Assembly: GCF_902809855.1 (NCBI RefSeq)
Contig: NZ_CADDWJ010000001.1
Location: forward strand, 1,116,001 to 1,180,000
Length of the DNA: 64,000 nt
Direction: 5' to 3'
From: Acinetobacter sp. Marseille-Q1618
GTDB lineage: Bacteria; Pseudomonadota; Gammaproteobacteria; Pseudomonadales; Moraxellaceae
The notes beneath the pieces are model-generated. The model searched no databases. It was not told the DNA's origin and saw only the letters and a program-made list of their open reading frames with translations. Shown piece after piece: positions 25,840-32,471 of this stretch. Each line of letters opens with the position of its first letter. Within the stretch, counting starts at the first letter, position 1. Both the position numbers and the translations under genes were made by a program.

Positions 25840-28165
25840 CTTGCTTCTCCATAGGTGGCATTAAGTCACCTGTAGCCATTGCGCTATCCCCGACTTGGCT
25901 AGGTTCAGGAGCGAAATTTGGTTGATCCATTGCATCAGACAATAAAAAACCCTGCTCAGTGGCAGGGTCTTGAAAGTCTGATTGCGGCAGGTCAGGCGGT
26001 GGATCAAAACCTTCTGACTGCGAAATTGGTTGATCTTGATTGGATGTATCAGCGCTTGGTGCATACTGATCTACGCCCTCACCTTGTTGTAACCAACTCG
26101 GCGGTGCATTGGCAATGTCAATACGCTGCTTCAGCAACTCCACCGTACCACGTAACTCTTGTACATCGGCACGACTGGCTGCATTGATCTGCGCCACTTG
26201 AATATCCTTTTCAGCCTGTAACTGCGCTTTCATCATTTCAATGTTGCGATCTGCATTTTTATCTTGAAGCTCTTTTTGCAGCATTTCCAAATCATGCGTC
26301 ATCTTTTGCACCAGTTGGTCTAGCTGCTGAATCTGCGCTTTGGCTTGTTCAGGGTCGATCTTGTCTTTGCCCAATGCCTGCGGTGGCACCAGCATTTTCA
26401 CCCGTTCCGCAATTTCCTTAGCATTTAACAAAGGCGAATTGATCACGATCAAATCAGCGACCAAATTAAACAATGCAGGATTACTTTGTACCAATTGCAT
26501 CATCAACGCAAAAGACTGCTCACGTTGGGTATTAAACGATGGGCCTGTATCCATACGCACATCAAAACGTCCCACAGACATATCATTTAAAATGCCATTA
26601 ATCACCTTGCCCGTTTCATCGGTATTTTGCGGATCAGCATTCAAACGCACCAACTCGCTGTCCCCATCTGCACCCACGATACGACGCACCATTTCCGTAT
26701 CATATAAAATCGGAAATAACCCAATCAAAACACGGGCTGAATGTCGAATGGTCTTATTTAAATTGTCCTGAAAATGAAACTGTGCAGTATCCGACTGACG
26801 TTGCAATAAACCAATGGCACGCCCCGATTGCTGATTCACCTCTTGTCCCATCTGTGGCGCATGCATATTTAAAATATCTGGAATCAACATCTTTGCCGAT
26901 TCACTGGCATTTAAAATACCGACTGGCGGTGTCGCTGCACCCAGTTTAGTGGGATAGGGAATATTATTACCCATATCATCAGTGGCTTTAAAACGTAAAT
27001 ATTGCGCCTTAGACGGATTTTTCCATTCCTCAAAACCTGCAATACCACGATCATCGACAATGGTCATTTCATCTTGGTTTTTCTGTAAAATATGCGCTTC
27101 AGTCGACTTCCAATAATTAAACAAGCGCTGTGCATCTTTAGCAAAATGCACCAACGAAAAAATATGCCGCTCATTTTCAAGCCAAGTCACTTCACCATAG
27201 ACTGGGAAAATCGGAATAAATTGACCAGGGAAAATACCTGTTTCAAGCACCTTACAACCTGTCAGTTTTGCCCAACGAATTTCAGTACGAAAAGTATCAC
27301 GCTGATTGGCAATGACTTGTTTCAATTCATCTTCTGCCCATTGCTCAAGCAATACCGATTTAAAATCGACTGAACCATCCAGCAACTGACACAAAGTATC
27401 GGAAACTTGTTCCTTATAAAAATACTCTGCCACACAAACGGTTTTATCGGTGGTATTTTGCCAATGACTTGCACCGTCCATCTCAAAGTTGCTGACTGCA
27501 TCCTGACCATATTGCTGTTCGATCTGTGCTTGATCCACCCATTCACAGACCAAGGCTTTGCCCATATCTGACCCATCCAAAGCCTTAGACAAAGGATCAA
27601 TCAGCACCGCTTGAGGATTTTCAATGGTTTTAAAACGTGGCTCTTGATTAAAAGACTTTTCATTTACAAAATCAGTGACAATACGATAAAACCCAACGGC
27701 ACTATGCACTTGGTTGGCAGCCGCAGTATCCAACGCATCTTCAAAATTCGATGATTCCTCTACATCCTTGATCAAGCCCTCTAAAATCTTGGCGACTTCA
27801 GGATCAGCACCACTGTCTACAGGCACAACTTTGGCTTGAGGACGGTTCTGCCGCATGGTATTGATTTGCTGCTGTACATAAGCCCGCACCAAATTAATTT
27901 CCAAAGTGGGTTTGCCTTCAGATTCACGCTTAGCCAACGCCGCTTTATCCCACTGTGCGCCCTTCAATGACACAAAACGCTTATCATCTAGTCCTTCATC
28001 ATAAATCCGTTGCCAATGTGCTTGTGCTTCATCTCGGAATTTCTTGGCATCCGCCAAAATACTTTGATTAATTTTTTCATTATCTCGCTGATGATCTTCT
28101 CGCTTTTCGCTTTTTGGAAAAGTACGGTCAATCATTTCGCTCAGAAATTCTATATCAGATTTCAT
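25820..28165 (-). CDS. Portal protein, P22 gp1-like
   Basis: 781 residues, ring-forming DNA-translocation channel. The N-terminal half carries P22-portal features (AHWQRIYDEGLDDKRFVSLKG, PTLEINLVRAYVQQQINTMR, NQVHSAVGFYRIVTDF). A coiled-coil stretch at about 610-680 (QIQQLDQLVQKMTHDLEML) fits the barrel region. The Pro/Gln-rich C-terminal tail (about 690-781) contains, around codons 733-740, an embedded terminator hairpin. It starts one base after the TerL stop. Confidence 0.9.
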   Translation of the reverse strand: MKSDIEFLSEMIDRTFPKSEKREDHQRDNEKINQSILADAKKFRDEAQAHWQRIYDEGLDDKRFVSLKGAQWDKAALAKRESEGKPTLEINLVRAYVQQQINTMRQNRPQAKVVPVDSGADPEVAKILEGLIKDVEESSNFEDALDTAAANQVHSAVGFYRIVTDFVNEKSFNQEPRFKTIENPQAVLIDPLSKALDGSDMGKALVCEWVDQAQIEQQYGQDAVSNFEMDGASHWQNTTDKTVCVAEYFYKEQVSDTLCQLLDGSVDFKSVLLEQWAEDELKQVIANQRDTFRTEIRWAKLTGCKVLETGIFPGQFIPIFPVYGEVTWLENERHIFSLVHFAKDAQRLFNYWKSTEAHILQKNQDEMTIVDDRGIAGFEEWKNPSKAQYLRFKATDDMGNNIPYPTKLGAATPPVGILNASESAKMLIPDILNMHAPQMGQEVNQQSGRAIGLLQRQSDTAQFHFQDNLNKTIRHSARVLIGLFPILYDTEMVRRIVGADGDSELVRLNADPQNTDETGKVINGILNDMSVGRFDVRMDTGPSFNTQREQSFALMMQLVQSNPALFNLVADLIVINSPLLNAKEIAERVKMLVPPQALGKDKIDPEQAKAQIQQLDQLVQKMTHDLEMLQKELQDKNADRNIEMMKAQLQAEKDIQVAQINAASRADVQELRGTVELLKQRIDIANAPPSWLQQGEGVDQYAPSADTSNQDQPISQSEGFDPPPDLPQSDFQDPATEQGFLLSDAMDQPNFAPEPSQVGDSAMATGDLMPPMEKQDDSGNF
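25943..25968 (-). terminator. Terminator-like hairpin inside the portal gene
   Basis: Minus-strand ACCCTGC-CACTGA-GCAGGGT followed by T6, coding for DPATEQGFLL near the portal C-terminus. It has full intrinsic-terminator form. Confidence 0.75.
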
Positions 28166-28166
28166 T

Positions 28167-29453
28167 TTATCCCATCCAAGAAGATTGACGTGTCGGTGGT
28201 GGCGGTGAAGATGGTTGAGCGACAGACATTTTATTGATATTTAAAGCGCCCTCACCAAAACCATCCGCAGCATGCGAAGCCCAATCATGTACAGGGGTTG
28301 GCTTAAACTCATCCAATTTGTCATTAAACTCACGCCGATAATTCTGCAATGCACGAATACCCTGCTTACAACGTTCTGCATCAAACCAACAATGTTTTAA
28401 AAACTGGCGTGTGGCTTCAATCCGATCCTCAACTCCAAGCCTTGCACCTTTGCTCATGCGATAACCTAAATCTGCCATGGTTTGCTCACGGCTGACCCCT
28501 GAACTTAAATCTCGTGCAGCAATATCATGTGGTGCAAAATGCTTGGCATATTGATAACCAAATTGCTGCTTTTTCTGGTCTAGCAGATGTGCATAATGTG
28601 CAAGTGGTTCATTGTTGGCTTCATAATAATCAATCACCCGAATCTCTTTGCCATACACTTGGAAAAACCAAATCGCAGTTGGGTCTAAAATACCCAAATC
28701 CCACGAGGTATAAACAGGTAAGTTTGGGTCATGCGGTACTTTGCAGATTCGATTTTCACGCTTAATCTGCTCAAATTCAGATTTATAAATCGCACCGTCT
28801 GCAATCTCTTTGGGTCTACCCAAATAAATATGCTCATATTGGTCATAATCTTCGGCTTTCATCTGTTCAGCCAAAGCAATTAACTCCGCAGGGCAATTTT
28901 TATTTTCATCATAATTAATCTGTACCACCACTGTGTCTTTGCGTTCAGGTAGTACATAATCCGCATAGACTGCATCACTTGGCAGTTTTGGATTCATGGA
29001 CATGATGATCTGTGGATGTGCTGTCCGCACGACAGTCGGGATCAAAATCTGTAAAGAATAAGCGCTCACGGTTTGCGCTTCCTCAATCCACGTAATCGTT
29101 GCCCCTTCAAAAGACTTAATCGAATCTACTGTATGATTTTGTAAACCTGAAAATGAAAATTCAGTTCCATTCATACCTCGGATTTCAGTGTCTAAAACTT
29201 GATAAAAATAGCCCAAACCCAATGCCACAATACGATCTGAAAGTAATTTATGCACTGATTGCTTAATTGACTTCTGAATCTCACGACAACATAAAATACG
29301 ATGCTTTTTTTGCGCACCTTCAATCAATAAATAATCGGCAATTTCCCAAGACTTTCCGCCACCACGCCCACCGTGATAGACATAGAACAATTTGAAATTA
29401 TTTAAATGGGTATAAAGCGGTTTAAACTTAGACGGTACTCTTTTCTCCCTCAT
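28167..29453 (-). CDS. terL: Terminase large subunit
   Basis: 428 residues from ATG 29453 with AGGGTGG upstream. Walker A GGRGGGKS is near residue 28-35, Walker B-like ATITWIEEAQ near 112, and a C-terminal RNase H-like nuclease with YTSWDLGILDPTAIWFF near 240. It packages DNA into the prohead with ATP hydrolysis and cuts the concatemer. It resembles the PBSX/SPP1-type terminase family (Terminase_3). It overlaps TerS by about 26 bases. Confidence 0.93.
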   Translation of the reverse strand: MREKRVPSKFKPLYTHLNNFKLFYVYHGGRGGGKSWEIADYLLIEGAQKKHRILCCREIQKSIKQSVHKLLSDRIVALGLGYFYQVLDTEIRGMNGTEFSFSGLQNHTVDSIKSFEGATITWIEEAQTVSAYSLQILIPTVVRTAHPQIIMSMNPKLPSDAVYADYVLPERKDTVVVQINYDENKNCPAELIALAEQMKAEDYDQYEHIYLGRPKEIADGAIYKSEFEQIKRENRICKVPHDPNLPVYTSWDLGILDPTAIWFFQVYGKEIRVIDYYEANNEPLAHYAHLLDQKKQQFGYQYAKHFAPHDIAARDLSSGVSREQTMADLGYRMSKGARLGVEDRIEATRQFLKHCWFDAERCKQGIRALQNYRREFNDKLDEFKPTPVHDWASHAADGFGEGALNINKMSVAQPSSPPPPTRQSSWMG

Positions 29454-29973
29454 GTTCAAATACCACCCTTAAACTCATATCCACAGGCTGACCATCTGCC
29501 CCAGTAATTTCCACTTTGTCTTTGAACATACCCAAGTGCCTGCCCATATCCACCAATGCAGCACGCTTATCGCTTAGTTTAAATTTAGTGCGCTTCACGT
29601 TTTGTGCATCATCACCCCGACCTTCGGTGTATTCTTCAATGGTCACTTCACCTATGGCTGCGGCTTGATCACGGGTAATCGCTGAAAAGTCTGGTACAAG
29701 ATCACCGCCATTGGTCACAGACACATAATCCAGCATGTTGCTAAACCCGATCTTTGCCAGTTCATTCAGCACCATGTCTTGGGTAATTTGGGTACGCTTA
29801 GAGCGATTGCCCTGTGCTTCTGTAATCTGAGTACTTAGCATTTTGGTCAGTAACTGACCTTTGGAATACGCAGTTTTTGCGGAGTATCCTGCACGAATGG
29901 CAGCTTGCGTTGCGTTTAGGTCAATCAAATATTCTTCAATAAAACATTGCTGTTTTGCAGTGAGCTTTGACAT
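29428..29973 (-). CDS. terS: Terminase small subunit
   Basis: 181 residues from ATG 29973, preceded by a perfect AGGAGGAAAT. The N-terminal KLTAKQQCFIEEYLIDLNAT and AAIRAGYSAKTAYSKGQ form the helix-turn-helix of the Terminase_2 family, which recognises the packaging site. The longer frame from 29994 lacks a ribosome site. It is the first of the core morphogenesis genes after the divergent peptide/RHH locus. Confidence 0.9.
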   Translation of the reverse strand: MSKLTAKQQCFIEEYLIDLNATQAAIRAGYSAKTAYSKGQLLTKMLSTQITEAQGNRSKRTQITQDMVLNELAKIGFSNMLDYVSVTNGGDLVPDFSAITRDQAAAIGEVTIEEYTEGRGDDAQNVKRTKFKLSDKRAALVDMGRHLGMFKDKVEITGADGQPVDMSLRVVFEHEGEKSTV

Positions 29974-30005
29974 ATTTCCTCCTGCAAAACCCAAATTTCA
30001 GACAA

Positions 30006-30037
30006 TAAAAAAGCCCACAAAAATGTGAGCTTTTTTA
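30006..30037. terminator. Bidirectional terminator between cargo locus and terS
   Basis: Stem AGCCCACA / TGTGAGCT with A6 on the left and T6 on the right: a terminator on both strands. Confidence 0.8.
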
Positions 30038-30047
30038 AACAAAAATC

Positions 30048-30076
30048 TTGCTTAATTATATAGGATACCCTATAAT
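30048..30076 (+). promoter_or_regulatory. Strong sigma70 promoter with overlapping operator
   Basis: TTGCTT (30048-30053), 17-base spacer, TATAAT (30071-30076). A perfect 6-bp inverted repeat TATAGG-ATAC-CCTATA (30059-30074) lies across the spacer and -10 and is a likely operator, perhaps for the RHH protein encoded downstream. Predicted start near 30083. Confidence 0.75.
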
Positions 30077-30082
30077 ATTTTC

Positions 30083-30256
30083 TATCAAAGCAATTCAGCA
30101 ATGATGACAGTAACAGGTCAATGTTACAAATGCTCGGAGAGATACGATGAAAACCATTCTACTGATCATCGTTATTGTTCTCTTGGTTCTGATCTCTCGA
30201 TCAGTTTACTAAGATAACAAGGGTTAGGTAGCTCCAACTGCCTAACCTCTCCTCCG
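30083..30256 (+). ncRNA. Structured leader/mRNA of small peptide locus
   Basis: The predicted transcript has a 5' hairpin (GTAACA 30110-30115 with TGTTAC 30122-30127), a Shine-Dalgarno GGAGAG (30136-30141), the peptide frame, a 10-bp hairpin (30222-30231 with 30238-30247), and then CTCTCC (30247-30252), the exact complement of the Shine-Dalgarno. A 5'-3' fold could hide the ribosome site. Inferred, not demonstrated. Confidence 0.45.
30147..30212 (+). CDS. 21-residue hydrophobic membrane peptide, toxin-like
   Basis: MKTILLIIVIVLLVLISRS plus Val-Tyr: a charged start, 15 aliphatic residues and a basic tail. GGAGAG lies five bases upstream, and a strong promoter precedes it. Size and layout resemble type I toxins (TisB/Fst-like) and phage membrane peptides. 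It could also be a leader peptide. An overlapping frame from 30101 (38 residues, CYKC motif) exists but has a poor ribosome site. Confidence 0.55.
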   Translation: MKTILLIIVIVLLVLISRSVY

Positions 30257-30281
30257 ATTAAATTTACTATAGGACAAAACC

Positions 30282-30473
30282 ATGGCTAAATCAATACGAC
30301 AGATCAATGAAGAAAGCAATGCTAAACGTGGCATTGTAAACAAAGCGTTCAAGCTTCACGAAAGCACCGTTGAGCTTGTTAAAGCTCTTGCTGAAGATAC
30401 TGGCAAGTCCCAAGCTCAAATTGTCACTGAAGCTTTAAAAATGTACGCTGAAAACATAAAAAAGCCCGATTAA
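30282..30473 (+). CDS. Ribbon-helix-helix regulator (Arc/MetJ type)
   Basis: 63 residues. KAFKLHESTVELVKALAEDTGKSQAQIVTEALKMYAE has the strand-helix-helix pattern of RHH DNA-binding proteins. AGGA lies upstream of ATG 30282. It shares the promoter with the hydrophobic peptide, so it probably autoregulates the locus through the inverted repeat at the -10. It converges on the 30470-30751 gene, sharing the terminator. It is divergent to the late operon, so it is transcribed in the lysogen or early. Confidence 0.75.
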   Translation: MAKSIRQINEESNAKRGIVNKAFKLHESTVELVKALAEDTGKSQAQIVTEALKMYAENIKKPD

Positions 30474-30486
30474 TTCGGGTTTTTCA
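30461..30486. terminator. Shared terminator between convergent genes
   Basis: CCCGAATTAATCGGG-type hairpin (30466-30480) with T5 on the plus side and T6 on the minus side. It overlaps the ends of both the RHH gene and the convergent 96-residue gene. Nearly the same hairpin is used at 31698-31717. Confidence 0.8.
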
Positions 30487-30751
30487 TTTCTTCAAGACAA
30501 GATGCCTTTTTTTCTTCTCTACTACGTGAATCAACAGGATTTATAACGCATTTACAGTAAGCATAATACTTTTTCTTATCCAGTCCCTCAGGGGGATCTA
30601 TACCACGACATTCAGTGATTTCTGTCCATAATCTACGGTATTCATTATTCTTTGTATTTTCTGCAATCTTTGGCTTTGAAGAAACTTCAGGTTCATATGT
30701 AATCGCGAGTATTGACGCTATTAAAAATAGGAATAAAAAAATATATTTCAT
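30470..30751 (-). CDS. Small anchored/exported Cys-pattern protein (C-x17-C-x-C)
   Basis: 93 residues from ATG 30751, with AGGGGGG upstream. A hydrophobic N-terminus (IFLFLFLIASILAITY) acts as signal or anchor. The rest is polar and carries C-x17-C-x-C-x16-C in ECRGIDPP ... YAYCKCVIN ... KASC. The same spacing occurs in the 31413-31679 protein, so the two form a family. Cargo position right after the late promoter. The function is unknown; periplasmic exclusion is one possibility. Confidence 0.65.
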   Translation of the reverse strand: MKYIFLFLFLIASILAITYEPEVSSKPKIAENTKNNEYRRLWTEITECRGIDPPEGLDKKKYYAYCKCVINPVDSRSREEKKASCLEEMKNPN

Positions 30752-30857
30752 TATAATCAATCCCCCCTAACTCACATTATACCTATAAGACAAACCCTGA
30801 TATTAAAACAAGGTTTGTCTGGATCTTAGATATTTAAAACAATTTTAATATCTCAAG

Positions 30858-31286
30858 TTAAATACCAAGTAATGCCATAGCTAAAGCTGATTTCCAATTC
30901 AAAGCTGCACTATTGACACAAGCTTTTGACTGAGTATTTCCCATTAAAATGTTATACCAACTCTTAAAAAAGCTTTTAAGGAATTCTGCACCGAATTGTG
31001 CCGTCTTCTTTTGTAACCATTGCTTACTTTTATCTTTTAAAGAGTCTTCAGCAAATTTGAATGGGTTACCCACATCAGATCCAATTAAACTTTGAATAGC
31101 ATCTGCCAAGGCATTAACAATTGTAGTAAAAATACCCAAACCTACCGTACAATTACGAATTTCATAAGTAATTGTTTCCAAGATATCAACTACTTCTTGG
31201 GTAATCATGCTTTCATCTACATAAATTGAATTACCATATAAGGCTTTGATAATACTTACGTATGCTTCACGTTCTGCGGTTGTCAT
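30858..31286 (-). CDS. Unknown phage protein between the two Cys-pattern genes
   Basis: 142 residues, good AGGAGAAAAC site. No signal peptide. Mixed helical protein with moderately hydrophobic helices at about 47-70 (VGLGIFTTIVNALADAIQSL) and at the C-terminus (WKSALAMALLGI). Three cysteines. Helix composition allows a membrane-associated or pore-like role. No family recognised. Terminators lie on the upstream side at 31303-31332 and 31365-31389. Confidence 0.6.
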   Translation of the reverse strand: MTTAEREAYVSIIKALYGNSIYVDESMITQEVVDILETITYEIRNCTVGLGIFTTIVNALADAIQSLIGSDVGNPFKFAEDSLKDKSKQWLQKKTAQFGAEFLKSFFKSWYNILMGNTQSKACVNSAALNWKSALAMALLGI

Positions 31287-31302
31287 AAGTTTTCTCCTGA
31301 CA

Positions 31303-31332
31303 TAAAAAAAGCCACCCTTGTGAGGTGGCTTT
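31303..31332 (-). terminator. Terminator in early late-operon, copy 1
   Basis: Stem AAGCCACC / GGTGGCTT (31310-31332) with T7 on the minus strand; precedes the 142-residue gene. Confidence 0.8.
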
Positions 31333-31364
31333 CAATTGACTTAACCATTAAAAATTTAATGGCA

Positions 31365-31389
31365 CAAAAAAACATCCATTTAAGGATGT
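31365..31389 (-). terminator. Terminator in early late-operon, copy 2
   Basis: Stem ACATCC / GGATGT with T7 on the minus strand, just after the 31413-31679 gene; tandem with the hairpin at 31310. Confidence 0.75.
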
Positions 31390-31412
31390 CGTAAAATATG
31401 TAATTTAATTAA

Positions 31413-31679
31413 CTAAAATTTTCTTTTAACTAAGTTCGCACAGTATTTAGATTTTTCTTCGTTATTTTCCATTGCAGACATTCGAATGCACGAACAAAAT
31501 TGCTCAGCCTGATTAAACTTGATCTCTTCTGGTATTAAAATGCCATAACACTTAGCATCAATCTCCCTGAGCACTGGCGATGCAATCCATTTTCCTGAGA
31601 TAAAGGGATAAGCAAAACCAACGATAACAATTATGAGTAATACAATAAAAGGGAAATTGCGTTTTAAGAATTTCTTCAT
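31413..31679 (-). CDS. Small anchored Cys-pattern protein (C-x17-C-x-C)
   Basis: 88 residues from ATG 31679 (an in-frame TTG is two codons upstream). A basic start is followed by a membrane segment (FPFIVLLIIVIVGFAYPF). The outer part has C-x17-C-x-C-x15-C (KCYGILIPEE ... QFCSCIRM ... KYC), matching the 30470-30751 protein. It is the first gene after the late promoter and terminator tR'. The function is unknown. Confidence 0.65.
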   Translation of the reverse strand: MKKFLKRNFPFIVLLIIVIVGFAYPFISGKWIASPVLREIDAKCYGILIPEEIKFNQAEQFCSCIRMSAMENNEEKSKYCANLVKRKF

Positions 31680-31690
31680 TCTCAAGTCTT

Positions 31691-31717
31691 ATAAAAAAGC
31701 CCGATTAATTCGGGCTT
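31691..31717 (-). terminator. tR'-like terminator just after the late promoter
   Basis: Minus-strand AAGCCCG-AATTAAT-CGGGCTT then T6, about 35-55 bases downstream of the predicted late start site, as in lambdoid pR'-tR' where Q is needed for read-through. Confidence 0.8.
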
Positions 31718-31757
31718 CATTTCAGTGTTTTTCATAGACTTCGTCTACGATACACCA

Positions 31758-31786
31758 AATATGGCATAATGCTGTCGACAAGTCAA
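31758..31786 (-). promoter_or_regulatory. Late promoter (pR'-like) with possible Q site
   Basis: On the minus strand: TTGACT (31781-31786), 17-base spacer, extended -10 TGC-CATATT (31758-31766), start near 31751. The palindrome TGTCGACA (31773-31780) in the spacer may be part of a Q utilisation site. It begins six bases after the Q gene stop and precedes tR'. Confidence 0.7.
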
Positions 31787-31791
31787 ATCGT

Positions 31792-32238
31792 TTATTCAGT
31801 GAGCAAACTGCGCATTTTAAACCGAGTTGCAATCCGCACTGTGCCCAGTAATTTATCCCTTTTAACCGCATACATACTCATCTCAAAACGTTCCGCTATG
31901 TCCTCTTCGCTATACCCATCGACATAGTATTTAATGACGATTTTAAGCCATTGTTTCACCTTTGCGCTTTCTGTGTTGAGCAAATGACTCAACATATCTT
32001 CAATTGCCATTGCATGCTGTTCATTGATATTACAACGTGGCAATGCTCGTCTACGTCTGTCTATTTTAACTCCTTGCACCATATCCAGAATCTTTCCCAA
32101 ACTGCAATGAGCGCCTAAGTCTTCATAATGACAATCAAGTAAAAGCCAAGAGCCATATTGTTCAAGCCATTGCTCTAAGGTTTTTTGCTTCCAATCAATC
32201 GCAATCTGAAAATTCTTTCTCGTTTGTACCGCTTCCAT
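31792..32238 (-). CDS. Q-type late antiterminator
   Basis: 148 residues from ATG 32238 with GAGG six bases upstream, preferred over TTG 32259. The order TLEQWLEQYGSWLL ... RRRALPRC ... KIVIKYYVDGYSEEDIAERFEMSMYAVKRDKLLG fits the Phage_antitermQ family: an N-terminal helix with a conserved W/G pair and a C-terminal sigma-region-4-like HTH. It should load on RNA polymerase at the adjacent late promoter and let it pass the many terminators of the late operon. Confidence 0.83.
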   Translation of the reverse strand: MEAVQTRKNFQIAIDWKQKTLEQWLEQYGSWLLLDCHYEDLGAHCSLGKILDMVQGVKIDRRRRALPRCNINEQHAMAIEDMLSHLLNTESAKVKQWLKIVIKYYVDGYSEEDIAERFEMSMYAVKRDKLLGTVRIATRFKMRSLLTE

Positions 32239-32471
32239 AGTCACCTCAACTTTTCTCAACCTGCCAAAGGGTTAAATTTCTTCGTTTTTGTCTACTCAGT
32301 GCTAGAAGTGCTATAAATTGTCTTTTTTCTATAAAGTCCTATATATATAAATAGAAAGTTAAGAAAAAATTGCATTTTTCAGCACTTATAACACTGCATT
32401 TACTTTTTCAATCTCTTTAAGCACGTAAAAAATTACCTATACGCAAAAATCAACATGCTTAAACCTAAAAA
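32239..32471. other. Leader between primase and Q, repeats but no gene
   Basis: About 230 AT-rich bases. Repeats of AGTGCT(A)TA occur in both orientations (near 32310-32325 and 32380-32390). No convincing terminator or coding frame. A promoter for Q could lie here, but no strong -35/-10 pair is seen. Confidence 0.4.

Noticed and set aside
25335-25925. 196-residue plus-strand frame inside scaffold/portal
   Set aside because: Antisense to well-supported scaffold and portal genes; His/Leu/Gln-rich composition typical of shadow frames.
30101-30220. Alternative 38-residue frame with CYKC zinc-finger-like motif overlapping the 21-residue peptide
   Set aside because: Poor ribosome site and no support; the overlapping hydrophobic frame has GGAGAG at good spacing.
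30282-30473. Peptide plus RHH as a type II toxin-antitoxin pair
   Set aside because: The peptide lacks any RelE/ParE/CcdB-like fold; only a type I-like or regulatory role is reasonable.
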